From NCBI GenBank assembly GCA_963693305.1, contig OY855905.1:41782395-41846394 (forward strand): a stretch of DNA of 64,000 bases, read 5' to 3'. Shown here piece by piece: positions 46,869-61,200 of this stretch (positions are counted from its first letter, which is position 1; every line of letters starts with the position of its first letter). The notes under the pieces are model-generated. The model was not told the DNA's origin, did no database searches, and worked only from the letters and a program-made list of their open reading frames with translations. The DNA is from Meandrina meandrites (Eukaryota; Cnidaria; Anthozoa; Scleractinia; Meandrinidae). The position numbers and the translations under genes were made by a program.

Positions 46869-49274
46869 ATCTTTTACAAAAGTGAAAACATAAACTTGAC
46901 TCGCATAAAAAAACCCTTTCGCAATTTTCATTGGTTTGTAAAACAACGTTTGGGATCCTCAGTCAGAATCCCGTTCTTATTGTCCTTTCTGCTCATTTTC
47001 AGTCGTGCAGTAAATCTCTTATTAACCAAGCTTGCTCGGAGCGTACTGGGAGAATAATATCGGCCCGGATGTCAGTTAAGACCTTGGACCGATATTTTGT
47101 CCCTCCTTGGTTAATTAGACGTATGTTATTCGATCGTTGCGCTACATGTGTTCCTGCCTCGATGGTTTTCCAGATAATACACTGGAATACTTCTTTTGCA
47201 GTCCAAATGCGGGAATCATTAACAATTATTCCATGAGCGGTTGTTAGATATGAATTGGCAATAACTATATCGTATCCAACAAGTGCGAGTGGAATAATCG
47301 TTTTTATAGCGTGCTATATGAAATACAGCCAATCAGAATGTATGAAAAAGCCGTTGTATACAGGCACCGGTATCAAACCCAACCTTCCCATCGTGCGCTG
47401 CGATTTTATTCCCAACGAACTTATTGAGCATATTTTCTATGGCAAGGTATAAAATAGAAAGGCTTGCGTGTATACCGAGAAAATTCAAGTGACTCGTGGG
47501 ATATTCCAAAGTATACCACTCGAAAGCGTTGCATAACTAGTATTTATTAAAAAAATACCCCAAAAATTGCAATATTTGCGCTCCCCGAATACCAGCTCAT
47601 ATACCATAGCCTGTAAACCAATCAAAACTCAGGAATTGCAACTCGGAGGAATGCTATTCGCCGCTAATAGGGGTTCGTCAGAAATTAGCTTAAGGCCATT
47701 TAGAAAGATCACGTTATTTCGATACTAAATAGCTTGAAAAGGAATCACGGAATCACGCGGAGACGTCAATAACCTGTGTTTGAATGATTTTATCAGCGGT
47801 CATTTTCTTTTTTTTTACTCTTGTCTGACCGACCTTGTTTGAAAACAAAGCCAAACATCGTATATTACATTCTTGCTGGCCGCTTAATAGGGGCAAAAAC
47901 AGTAGAAGAAAGCTTATCAGGACGGCAAAACGGTGGCCGCGGCCGCTTACTGAGGGGTGGCCGCTTGCATTAAAGGGGTTTCAGGAACTGGCCGCTTAAT
48001 AGGGTGTGGCCAATAGGGGGTGCGAAAATCTCGTGAAAAAAGGCCATTTCACATTCCAAACCACCAGACCGGCCGGCCAGTTCAGACAAATGGTAAGGGC
48101 CCTTAAGAGGTAAAGCATTTTTCCCGGATGTATTCAGTTCCAGATCGAGCTTATAACCGGATGTATTTTTTTGTTTCCAAGGTAGATGGGCCTAAAACCG
48201 GGGTGGGTGGGGCTATACCCGGAATTTTACGGTACTTGAAAAGTAAAACGGATTTATAAAATAACAAGTTACTGTCACCCAACAATGACCTACAATAATA
48301 TGATTAGTCTACTAGGCTGTCCCTAGGCTCGTCTAGTCATGTCTAGTCTTCTTATGTTTCCCGGTATTTAATACTTAGTATGGTGTACCTTTGACATCTA
48401 GTTTCAAATTATGATTTGAGACAGACTCTCCAGTCCACCACGTTCTTGTCGTTATCACCGAAGTGTGTCGCTGGTTCCGAAAATCAGCCGCGAAAAATTT
48501 AGGGCAAGAAGACGGTTTCTATAAGCAGACCAGCCGCGAAAGAAAAGAAAAACCCTGTTGATACCCCCGTCGAGTGTTATTGCCAGTGAAAAGTGTTGAG
48601 ACTTGACAAATTTTTGATACTTCTTTTTTTTAACACTCTTAATCTTCTTTCAGGTCACGGAATAATGGTATTCTTCACCGTACGGTATTCTCCACCGGAA
48701 TGAAATATGTTTTGACAAAACAGGCTGCAAGTTTTGTTGTGAAAATATTTTCTCGCGATTTGAAAAAAAAAAAAAAAGCGGTGACCGGAAACCAGTCCCA
48801 CACAAAAATGACTGTGACAAAAACCGGAAGTGAATAGCGGACTTTATAATACTTTATACAATACGCTTTTGAAATTTCGTCTGATTTTTCTTGCAAGCAA
48901 AAGCAATAATTTTTTTAATTATGTTATAAAAACTGCGAAATCTGTTTCTAATTTTAAAAACGAACCAAAACGAAAAACAAAACAAAAAAAATTGCTGGAA
49001 TTCAGTTTGTAAACCTAGACGACAATTATGCTTCACGGGCTTAAGTCACGCGCGCCGGTCTTGATGAAAGCATGCGTATTGAGGGCAGTGTAGGAAACTT
49101 GCCTTAAATAGTTGCTATAATTAGAGATCGATTTGTAATGGCGATCAAAACATGGAGTGTCGTTACGAAAGGTGTGAGATAGCATTCATTTTAAGGACGA
49201 AGCCTTGAGTTAAAAGTTTCGTCGGGTTTGGAATCGAAAACAATAGCTTTTAGTTTAACAAGTTCGGCAGAGGC
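46869..49274. other. Intergenic DNA with dispersed repeats before the CUB gene
   Basis: No convincing exon. It includes an imperfect foldback at about 47022-47114 (ttaaccaag at the left, cttggttaa at the right, with atatcgg inside both arms). It also includes one copy of a dispersed repeat at about 47729-48012, whose second copy is in the CUB gene. The promoter and any 5' UTR of the CUB gene should lie at the right edge. Confidence 0.5.
47729..48012. repeat. Dispersed repeat, copy 1 (ggccgcttaatagggg family)
   Basis: Shares with 57790-58110, in the same order and orientation, ggaatcac, tttgaatgattttatcag, catcgtatatt, ggccgcttaataggggcaaa-like and ggtggccgcggccgctta. The copies differ by substitutions and indels, so this is an old interspersed family. 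Its type is unknown. Confidence 0.7.
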
Positions 49275-52200
49275 ATGGACTGGCCGCTTGTTAGCGTTTT
49301 TGGTTCGTTCGCAGCCCGATGTTGTTTTGGTAAGTGAAGTTACTTATCTTACGTTTTGTTTTGCTGGAGGAACGATGGACAGGTCGTTAGCCTAGCACGA
49401 GCGTCGAAGCGAGCTTAGATGAATTTTCGTGCTTTCTGTGACACGCTATTGTTTTCAGCTAGAAATGCTCTGAATGCACCGCTGTTATTGAAAAGTTAAA
49501 CCGTTTACCAAACATGCCTAAGATCACATGAAATTTGTACCCACTGACATCAGATGTCTCTATCTTTGCTGTTTGACAATTTGCTGGTGTTTTTGTTTAG
49601 AATAAATCTGGGTTTTACTTGCAAAATCTGCCCGAGTCTGCGTTGCACAAGACTAAAAGAGTCGATTGAATGGAGTTTTGCAATATTGTTTGCACGACTT
49701 GAGAGCGGTCACGTTTTTGTAGCTGTGGACTGTCAATGATTAAATTACGTTTTCGTTGATATTATATACAATAGTAAAACCTTTTCTCGCAGTAGGAAAG
49801 TAATATCCTAGGAAAGAACCTGCCCCATCAACAACTGTGAAAAAGATGCTGACTACACTATCCATAATTTTGGATTAATGTAGAGTAAACAAACCTCAAC
49901 ACGTATGCGCAAAATATTTGCCCGTGTTGTATAGCGCAGATGTGAAATCGTTTTTTTCAAGTCTTCTAACGTTTGTAATTTTTTCATTAGCACTTTCAAT
50001 GATATCATGACCTCATTTTCTTTGAATTTAGATTATCTCAACGCTGCTGAAATCATGGATTTATACAAATACGCGAATGATCGGAGCTACGTGCTGCGAC
50101 CATCGCAGGGCCATTCGCTTCCTACACAATCGTTTCAACAAGCTAAAGTTTGGCCTGTCAGTGCCATTTTTCGATTTAGCAAGAAAACGCGCACGTCAAG
50201 TTATGTTAAAAATCATTAGGAAATTTCTTGATTCGAATCGATAATTCCACTTCATTTTGGAATATGGCCAGCGGAACTTATGGCGTTATAAAAATATTGC
50301 AAATCTCAGTCAGACATGTATCTATTGTTTGATGGAAGACAGCTACTTAGTTGATTCCACAACACATTTTTCCAGGATGCAAGATCTACTCAGAATTCAG
50401 GAATGCCACAAAATTATATTAGGGACGGCTGTCTGAAAAAAATTCCTGCAAGCCGGGTTGTGCCTTAAAAAAATATTCGTGCAAATGGAGAAAAAAAATT
50501 CCTGCAGACGAGTAGGTCTTAAAATAAAATTCCTGCACCGAAAATGTTTTGTTCCTGCTCCGGTTATTTCTAATGGTCCGTCCTTTACGTTCTGCCTATG
50601 ATTGGGTGGGAAAAATTGTTCTGAAGGCTGCTAAATTGGACAAGGCTGTATATAAATTAATTATACTGCACATGAGAACATGTTCGTACTGTCTAATTTT
50701 GAAATAAGTGGTGTGTAGTTGGTTGAATGACACTTTACACTATAACAAAGCAAAAAAAAAAAAAGTTAACAGGATTTGTGATCAGAAGTTATGCTGAGGA
50801 TGCAGGATTATCTAAGATTTGGCCAGGATACAGGATTGTCTGAATCCAAAAAACTATGTTTCAGTATCCAGTGTTAATTGGATTAAGATCCTACATGTAC
50901 TTGTGGCAAAAGATTCAAGATATTACATATCTCGTTTCAGTAAAGGCAGTGCGAATACTATATAATTATATCACCGGCTATTTTCATTGAGACCAAATGC
51001 ACATTACGGCGTCAAGAGTAACAATGTTCAGAAGAAAATAGACTATCGGCCTTAGGCTACCATCAGGTGCGACTTTGTTTTCATGCACTCTGGTATCCGA
51101 TTACACAGATCCAATAATACATGTAATTAATCATATGAATCAATAGTAGAATGTCAGGTAGGGAAGCCTTTGAGAACCATTTCTTCAGTAAACAAGTCTG
51201 TACATGCTTCATTAGTTTTTATTCAAAAGTAATAGCATCAAATTCCCATTGGAGTGCACCAAACTAATGTGCAGTGGAACTAATGCAGCAATCCAATTAA
51301 ATTTAATTAGACAGCTGTAATTGAACACTTATGTAATAGTGTTTCAACTGAAGAGCCAATTTGAAAGTTTTTTTTTTTATTGATGCCAGTGGCACTTAAC
51401 TCAACCTTAGCCTAAAGTTATCAAAACTGAAGATTTTGGGTTTAGCAGCTTCTTTCTGACACTACTTACGAAGGTGGGATGAGCGGTGGCATTATGGTAA
51501 GTGCACTGGACTCGGCATTGAGAGGCCGCGTTCAACCCTTGGCCGGAGTCACTGCATTGTGTTCTGAAGCTTTTAAGACTCTCCCAGTGCCTCTCTACAC
51601 CCAGGTGTATATATGGGAACCAGTCAATTTACTGCTGGGGGATGGGGTAACCCTGCAATGGACTAGTAACCCATCCAGCAAGAGGGGGGGGGGGGGGGGG
51701 GGGTAGAAATACTCCTAGTTGCTTCAGGTAGCAGAGGAGTTTTTGACCATTGTTATTGTAAATATTTTGAAAACAAAAAAGTGTTTTGCACTTTTTTTTT
51801 CTTGGGGCTTTTTTGTGGGGCGATGTTTCTGGGATGGCTTGTCCAATTGAAAAATTCAGAGCTGGGGCTGGTGAAATGTTGCTGCTATTGCCCGCTTTTA
51901 GGGCCTTTGGGGATGGTGTCTGGCCCAGACAACCCCGGTTTCTTTACCTTGTGATCTTTTCCATTGATGGCTGTCAATGGTGACTCTTGAGGAGCTGTCG
52001 AAGTTTTTGTGTTGCGGTTTGGTTAATCCTCGCTTCATTCATTCATTTTCCGAGTTCAGTGGCTCATAGCCACTTCAAAAAAAAAATCAAAAGGCCCTAT
52101 TGGGCCACGACTGTTTTTGTAAGCGATGACGTCATCGTTTAATGTGTTCGTGCGAGTTCTTGTCGCTTTTATTTAACAAGTGACGAATTAAATCGTCGAA

Positions 52201-55200
52201 GTCGAACGTGCATCACTTGTAAAGATCTATACGGATTTACGTTGTTTTTCATTTTGTTTTGCATTGGTTGTAAAAGAAGCAAGCTCCAAGCAGACAAATT
52301 CAAGTTTGGGTGTTTTCGTCCCTGTACAGCGTGTACGAGTGATGTTCAATTTCCGGAATGTGTTTTGATAGATTGCTGTGAAGATTGAGCGTCGCATAAA
52401 ATTTATTTTGAAATTGGCTAGGTTGACCTTTGTCGCGTGACACTGATAATCTTCTGTCAGCTAGCGATTACACAAACTTCGCTTTCAATTCGGAGTTAAG
52501 AAGTACCCTTGCTGAGTTTTATAACCCACAACAGATAAATGTTCATCGCATGCAAGCAAAATTATCAGCACAGGTCGCAGTGGAGAACACTAGAGTTTCA
52601 ACGACGAGATAAAATCTGGAGCGAGATTTATTCCTAGCAGAAGACTACCTATCCCAAAAGCCAGAGGACCCTACCGCAAGTAAAAGAGGAAGACCAGACT
52701 ACCAAAGAATAATCAATTTGTGTTTATACTGTATCGAAGCTGATCAAATTTTGACAAAGTAAACAAATATGTTATTTCAGCCATTTATTTGTCATATGCA
52801 AGAGTTGTACTTGTATTTATAGAATCGACAAGATTAGCATAATAAACAAAACCATTAGCGCGTAAAGTACAGTGGTCTGTCATCGGTCTTAATAAACCGC
52901 AACGTCAAACTGAGAGTGGTGTTACATGTAGGTCTGCCATCCATCTGTCAATGGCGTTTTGTTTACATCTGATCGACCCAGGGAAGGATCGACCGCTTCA
53001 AATTGCCACTGATTCCGTAACTCCCGTTTTGCATACGCAAAAACAGTCGTAAAAAAGAAGGAAAAAAATGGTCGTAGGCACTTAGGGCTCTTTGATTATT
53101 ATATATTAGTTGAATTATTTTTTTAAATTATTAAGTTACTTATTATTTTATTACTGCTGTCATTGGAAACCTGTTATCAAGATTTGCTTTTTGCGCATGG
53201 TTGCATGAATCACCCCAAATTCAAATCTTATACATGTACATGTATATGGTGACCGACTGAAGAGGTCACAGACAAAACTAGACGTTAGTTTTAATTTATA
53301 GTTACACAAATATTTATTATGTAAATGGGTGTTAGTAAGAACTAAATGAAAATGAAGTTTTTTCTCACCAAGATGATGGTAAATGATACTTTCTTGGCTT
53401 TATTTGAAAAGCAGAATTTATTTAAAATTTATACATTGTTTTCTGATTAGCATACCATGTTGCATGATTGATTGAGATAAGTTTACTTTGAGTTCCTGTA
53501 TGTATTTTCACAAGATGCCTGCAGGCACTGCATGTGAACTCTGGGAAATCATCGATTCCTGACAAACATTGACAAAATCTGCCAGCAGATTAAATATTTC
53601 TTTGCTATTAATTGTGTAATGGAACCACTTTGCTCTGATTTTGCAGACCTCTACTAAATCACCTCTTCTAAATTAAAATAATTAATGATTGGTTAATATG
53701 TTTGTGTTTGTTTTCTTAGTTTGTGCTTTATTCACCTGTGCTCTCTTAGTTGGCGGAGAACCTGGTAAGTAAAACATTGTTAGCCTAGCAAACTTGATTA
53801 ATTAAAAATAAACAAAACCAAATTTCATTAATTTTGTGTGAACTCAAAAACTCAATTGTGTACTTCCAGAAAATGTCCATACTCCCCCCCTCAGAAAGGA
53901 TTGGAAATTCCTGCGGGTGAGGGGGATCTCCTTTTACATATGTTGTGGCCATATGAGATTAGATAGTGATATTATTGCAAAAACTCAGTTTTCATTTGAG
54001 TCCTCAGTAAAACTGCAACCAATGCAATGATATTGATCACAAGAAATGTAAACATCACAACAAAGCAATAAATGAATATGAAATACACAGATGAACTACA
54101 CTCAGCAGATGGATGGTAAGGGTGGGAAATTGTGCGAGACCAAGTTAGAGGTTGCTTTTGATTTTGCATGTGTTGACTGGCTAAGTAGGTTGCATGTGTA
54201 AGATTGTTCAACCAATCACAGAGCAAAGAGTGATTTTCGTTTGAGTATTGGACAATGGACTATCTAGTGAACTAATAAAAACTTAAAGGAAAAACATTTA
54301 GCCTGCATGAAGTAAGGGAAAGTGTGCACTTGTAAGTGATTCACAATGTTTTTGGTTTCACTTCTGATTGGTTGAGAAAGTGGTGCGAGTATTTTAAAGA
54401 TCCAGGGGTTTCAATAAAATTTGAAGTAGGCAGCTAGTTCGAATAGAGTAGCCGACTGCATCAACAAGGTTTGAAAGGATCTTTCTCTAGTTTCTTCAAT
54501 TTAGGGGAAAAAGTAGCTGACTTCGCTGAGCAAAGTAGCCGACACTTTTCGTCGGCTGTCGGTGCTTATTGAAAGCACTGAAGATCATTCCCATGTGTTG
54601 CAATGTGCATCCTTACTGCGCAGAATTTTATGCATAACCATATATTAAGCATGTGGACATAGATAAAATGGTGGCTTTTTGCAATTCATACAAAGTACAA
54701 TGCATCTAGTAAATAATAAAGATGGTAGCCCTTTGCACTATTGAGGTCTTGTGGTACTAGTACTGGCAACATTGCAAAGAGAAGGCAATATAAACTAGTA
54801 CAACTTTGATCAAAGGCCAAAAAGCTAAAACTACTTCACCTTTTGCTAACCTTGTGCAAATATATGTTGGTTTCTTTCAGATTGTGGCAGCAACATTTAT
54901 CTTAACAAAACAGTATCTATTTTATCACCTCAATATCCAAAGTTTGTACCCAGTGGTGTGAAATGCTCATGGAAAATAAGGAGCCCAGTGGGAAAGTCAG
55001 TCATTGTTCAAGGCATCAATCTTGCTTTTGGCTCAGAGATCAAAGATGATTGTAGCAGTGGCAAGCTGGAAATTTTTAATGGTTGTGATACGGATCGCTT
55101 TCTGGTGGAGGAGATTTGCCTTAGGCGTAGTGATAATAAAAAAGGAACTTTGTGGGTTTCGTCGGGATCCTGTGTTACTATAAAATTCTCATCAGGCAAA

Positions 55201-58200
55201 CGAAAGGACAATAAATTTTATCTTAGTGTGTCAGAGAGTGTAGGTAAGATTCAAACTATTTTCTCTGTTTTCTTGACTGTGGTACAGGAGATTTTAACTT
55301 ATGCTATGTGTTACATTATTGTAGTTGCTTATTTTTGCGGGAACTTAATATCACAAAAATTTGCGGGACTTAATTGATTTTAATTGTTGTCAAATTGTAG
55401 ATTATGATGTGTGACTTGTAAAATAAGGCTGTTTAAGATTTGCTTCCAAAACGACCAGATATGGCTCAAAATAGTCGGATAAAAGTGAAGGATACATTTT
55501 TATAACGACTATAGTTGATCAAAATGTATCCCGCAGGTTTGGAGAATACCGCAATTCAAGATTAAATTACCGAAATACCGTAAGAAAAATTGGCCAATAC
55601 CGCAATGCCGCAAACCCCAATGTCCCCCTGGCAAAGGACTCATTCTTCATTGAAAAAAAATTAAACGAAAAATGGAAGATGATCAATGATGTAAGGGTAC
55701 TGACATGCTTTTTATTTTAACCTAGCCTCGTGTGGAGATATACTGGGTACCGAAACTGGCAACAAGAATCAAACGTTTGTGGGCACACTCCCAGCCAATC
55801 CTGGAATTAACAACAAATGTGTCTGGATTATTGTTGTGAACAAGGGAAAAATTGAGCTGGTATTTAAAGACAGATTCCAGGTAACAAGCCGTGCCCAGGA
55901 CTGTAAAGAGAATTTTGTTCAAGTGCAAGATGGCAGATACAGGTAATAATAAGCATTAAAGGACGTCCTTGGGCATGTACGTGCAGTAACTAGTACATTA
56001 CATCTAAGTTCTTATCTAGATAGTCCAACTTTTTCACAAGTGATTTTTGTAGTGCATTTTGCTCACGGCATGCAGAAGGCATACAAATTTCATGGCATTG
56101 CCTGGGTTTTTAAATGTGTTTCAAAACTGTTCAACTTTTTTCATATCATAAGCAAGTTGGGTATCGCAGCTATCACTTGTTGATGTTATTGAAAATGGCC
56201 ATGATGATGAATTCGAAGTGGCCATTCAGTACATGCAACCTTGTTTTCTCCTCGTGGACTGTGAAAGAAGAAATAAAAATACCGTGTGCAAGTGATTAAG
56301 AGAGAATGTTTTCAATTTTTTGCTCATTATTCGGAGATGGCCTATTTGCATTTCATGTAAGTGGCATGAGTGTAAGCTGGTTCTACTATACTGTTTGAAT
56401 AATTGTTATGAAGTCAACCTAACATGTTTTTTGCTATTGAACAGTACTTCACCTCTGCTCGGGACCTTCTGTGGGACATCAAGACCATACCCAGTCTACT
56501 CTTCAGGTCGTTATCTGAGAGTAACATTACATGGCAGTAAAACTGGCTTAGACTCAAGGCATTCCTTCAAGGCACAGTACACTGTTGTTGATAGCACTCC
56601 AGCACCACCAACTGGTACGTCAACTTTTTCATTTGATCACAATGCTGTTGTTAATTAACTTTACATTTTCAATTCTGCATGTGTCCATATTTAGTAATTC
56701 ATCTGTAATGCTCTTTCTGTTGTCAGAAGGGGGCGGTCTCTGGAAAGCATCCTTACTTGCGAGAATCATTTGTTCTATTTTGAGAACTGATTGCTCTTTC
56801 CCTGGGGTGATTTCCAAAGAAGAAGTCCCCTGTCCCACCCCCCCCCCCCCCCCCCCGCACCATGCCACCCATGTAAAGATCCTTGTGGGGTATTCCCCAG
56901 TATCCCCTGTGGGTTTTTCATCATTGCACCTTCATCTCCAGGGATTGTGTTTGACTCCCATGTGGTTTTTGTGGCCTTGACTCTCATCTTTCCCATTTTC
57001 TTCCGTTATTTCAGAGTATTGTGATGGCGACATTTACCTCGACCAAGCGGGCGGCACATTTCACACTCCAGGTTACCCAGGGCAGTATCCTGCCGATTTA
57101 CAATGCATCTGGAAAATAAAAGCTGCTGAAAATAACAAGATTATTCTCAGATTTCGGTAAGATCTACATTTGCTTTCTTGAAACCTGACAATTTGTGTTC
57201 AGGTGACAAAACTTAAATATTGGATGGTGTCATATTGTTTTGGATATCTCTTTACCTTCATTCTGATGCAAGGTTTATTTTCGTCCCAAGTCAACATCCA
57301 AAATAAGTGAAAGATAATTCTTTTGCTCAGGCGTAAAGTTAGCCCCAAGTTGTCCAAAGGTGGATATATATAGATCATTATTAATAACTAACTGCATTTT
57401 GAAGTCTGGCTTTTTACCTTTGAAACCTTGAATACCGCGCTTTGTGCTGTGATTTTTGTTGGTAATTGAAACAGCACTTACCTCTCTCCCGGACCTCTCT
57501 CTCTCAAATGGAGACCCTCGGGAGAACGTCCAGCTTTCTACCTTAAAGAGGTGTCCACCTTACAGAGTGTTCAGTTACAGACAACTGTTTGCCCGAGAAA
57601 GCTGCCTGTCTTCTAGTGGTGTTGGCTTAGAGAGAGTTGACTGTATTAATGGTATCCAATTGGCAATACCAGTCCAGAAGTTGCAACAGTGTTGCGCGTG
57701 CTTGTGCAACTTTGATAATTGCGCGCTGATTAATGCAGTATTTTATTATACAGTATTTGAAAACGTAACGTTATTTCAGTACAAAATAACGTGAAAAGAA
57801 ATAACGGAATCACATGAAGACGACAGTAAACTTGTGCTTGAATGATTTTATCAGTCGTCACTGTCCGAGCTTGTTGAAAATAAATCCAAGCATCGTATAT
57901 TGGATTCTTACTGGCCACTAAATAGGGGTAAAAACAATAGACGAACGCTCATCGGGAGGCCAGAAAGGTGGCCGCGGCCGCTTAATAGAGGTGGCCGCCT
58001 AAAAGAGGTTTTATTTACAGTATTATACTGGCAATAGTTTTGGGACTTAAATAACTGGCCGCTTATTAGGGGGTGGTCGCTTAATAGGGGTTCGACTGTA
58101 ATTACTAAGGAGGCGTTGTAGAGTCTCTGTTTTAACTTCCTTATTGTGTTTGTTCCGCAGTGAGTTTGATGTAGAGGGCGATTCGCAGGAGTGCCCAGAT

Positions 58201-61200
58201 AACTCCGACTATGCTAAGGTGTACAATGGCCTGGCTAGCTGGTCGCCAATCATTGGCCGTTACTGTGGCAGCGTTATCCCAGCAGCGATTGAATCCGAAT
58301 CAAACAAACTACGAATCGAGTTCCGCTCCAATGCGCAGTACGCTGGTCGAGGATTTGATGCCGTATTTACTGTTCAAAGTGACGATCCAGGTATTATATA
58401 GAACTTATTTTACGTTTAGGCCAGTTTTGTTATTACGACAGTAGTTTGTTTCTAAGCCAATGAACCGCCGGTTTGAACTCTCCCCCTAGCTCCTATTAAA
58501 CCCTGTAAAACCGGTCACGTCAGGTCCAGCAAGACATCTTCATTGTTCCTTTGATTTTCTACTTTCTTATGATCAACGATAAAAACGACCAAGGATAAAA
58601 ACGATCAAGGATAAAAACGTATTTGCGCCTAAATTTCAGTCTAACTCGATTATTGCTCCTCTCATCAGTATTTTTATGCTTGAATTGTTAGCTATTTCAA
58701 GGATAATTTTGGTCCCCAATATTTTATCAAATTGACCAAATAAAATAACGAAACCAAAATCATTCGTTGCACCGATAAAGTTTTATTGCAGTTTTTTTAA
58801 GTCTTGGCGTATCTTGTTCGAGCTTTCAACTGAAAGAAAAAAAAAAACAGTTACAATTATTTCCTTTACCTAATGGTTGTCAGCTGTGACTAGCTGTGAT
58901 TTGTTTGTGTAAACCTCACGTTTTAATCTTTTTTTATTTCCTTTTTTTGTGAGATTTGCCTATGTTTTGATCTTTTTATTGTCGTTTCCATATAAATTTA
59001 GTTTCCGATAAAAACGTAAAAAAACAGTAGAAAGAAAAAAAAAGTCCATTGCAAGGGGGCACCCGGATTTGAACCAGAGACCTCTCGATCTGCAGTCGAA
59101 TGCTCTACCACTGAGCTATACCCCCCTTGCGTGAATGGACATTGTTAATTAATGTAATAGAAATCGCTAGTACGTGGCGCGAATGCTTGGCAACCCGTTC
59201 TTTCACCATGGATACGTCATTTATTGTCGGACATCCTGAGAAAGTCATATTTTTCTTTTGTCTTTTTGTTGGCAAACAGCTGATGCAATATTGAAGAGGA
59301 ATTATTCAATTGATTCCGGCCAGCGTCCGCGAATTGAAACGAAAACTTTTAAACCTATCAGTCAGTTTGTAGATTATCCGTTAATCACTTTTACTTAGAG
59401 TGAGTTGTTCTTTTTCAAAATATAATGCCTGTTTTATTTACTTCATTACGTTTTACTTCATTTCGATTCGCAGAATATTTACACTTGAAGTTTCAACAAC
59501 CGTGATGGCTTATGAAGGAAAAATGTTTTGATTTAAGGTTTACAGAATTTATCATTTTTCCGCGTTTTTCCGCCCACGGTCCACCATTCTAGTCTTCTCA
59601 AAATTATGCTTGTGTTTTGAACGAGCAGCGTTTATAAAAAATACTCTACAGTCCGAATACAATCTCTTGCGAATTTTTCGATTTCCGCTTTCAGCCGTCG
59701 TCTTGAAACCGAAAATTATTGGATTAATTTTAATACCGGCGGAATAAAATGAAATGAAGCTCTATTGTTCATACAACTTATCCCAGAAAGAGAGGAAAAG
59801 AATTTTAATTCTTTTTATTGAAGTGATGTGAATCGCTTAGACTAAATCGATTGTAGTTTAACGTAATTGCTGAAACCAGTGATTGCGTTCGATTTATCAC
59901 GCAAAACACATTGCTGAAAGCGGAATCGATCGCGCAAAAAATAATTGTTTGTTGTGTCCTCAGACAAATGAATATTTCCGGCTTAAAATCGCTTGTTCCG
60001 GTTAAAATAATAATAGTACAAAGTTCATTGCTTGGCGGCCACTTTTATTCGAGACTCCAAGTATTTAAGAAATATTGTTTACGTTTACAACATGACCTTT
60101 AGTGAGGTATACACTCTTCTTTTTTTTTTTGTAAGAACCTTTTTCTATAAGAAAATTAAGGCTGAGATCTACCAAAATTTAAAGAACATGCTAAGAACAT
60201 ACCCCAGGCTGTGAGTCGGAAAACGTCTTTATTTTCCCATTTGTTTTTATTTCTTGTTAAAAGAGTAGTATAAATAAATAAACGAGAACTAAAGGACACC
60301 TTGATACACCACATTCGGCGAACATTGATAGTAAGAACGTTTTCAGCCTCAAATCGTAAAAAATGGGGTCCTTTTCTCTCCCTCTCCCAGATGCGGGCTT
60401 CACAACAAAGCGCTGTTGCTTCCGGAGTTACTTTACGTACGACTAACAAAATAAACTTGAATTTCTCTTAGTTGGACAAACAAGGAATCACTTTACTGGA
60501 ATCATGATCGGCACAACTTGTGGCATCATCTTCGTAGTACTTAGCGTCCTGGCCATTTTTCACACTCAGAAAGTACGGCGTCGGCGCGCGCAGAGTCGAC
60601 GATCAGAAATAGCCAGCACAGCCTCGTTTGACGTACATCAAGCCAATGCCCCGCCTTCTTATGAAACAGGTAAAACTGGTATTACGGTACTTTCTTTGGC
60701 GGATATCCGCAAGTCAACTCATAGTTTTTCGTTTACTTGTACCAAAAATTCGCTGGTAGTCATGTGCTCAGTGGAGCTGGGCGCTGTGACACGGTGAAAA
60801 GTGTCATGCCAATTATTCAACACTGAGTGGAATGGCAGTGCTGGTTTATTGAAATTATTGTTTCTCTTGTTATCAAACCACATAAACCATGATTTTTTCT
60901 GTTACAAGTATTTCACTGTTTCCCCCTTAAGTTAGGGCGCGTTCGTTTGGGAATATTCTGGAATAAGAATATATTCTGGAATATACTCCGGCTATTCTAC
61001 TCCTGGGAGCAGAATAGCCGGAATGGAAATCCAAGTATTCCGGAATAGGAAGAGCAGCCAAACGAACGCTAACTTGCATTATTCCAATTATTCTTATTCC
61101 GGATTGATCCCAAACGAACGCGCCCTTAGTGTTATCACAGGAATCCCACTAATGATGCTTGCATGGCTTCCCTGTGACGAGGATACGGTATTGTTAAGCT

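Noticed and set aside
53972..54226. 84-codon - strand frame with a hydrophobic segment (VMFTFLVINIIALVAVLL)
   Set aside because: Single short frame inside a CUB intron with no splice partners or family motif. More likely repeat-derived or chance.
56822..56862. Gly-rich and Pro-rich frames around a C-run
   Set aside because: Homopolymer artefact in a CUB-gene intron.
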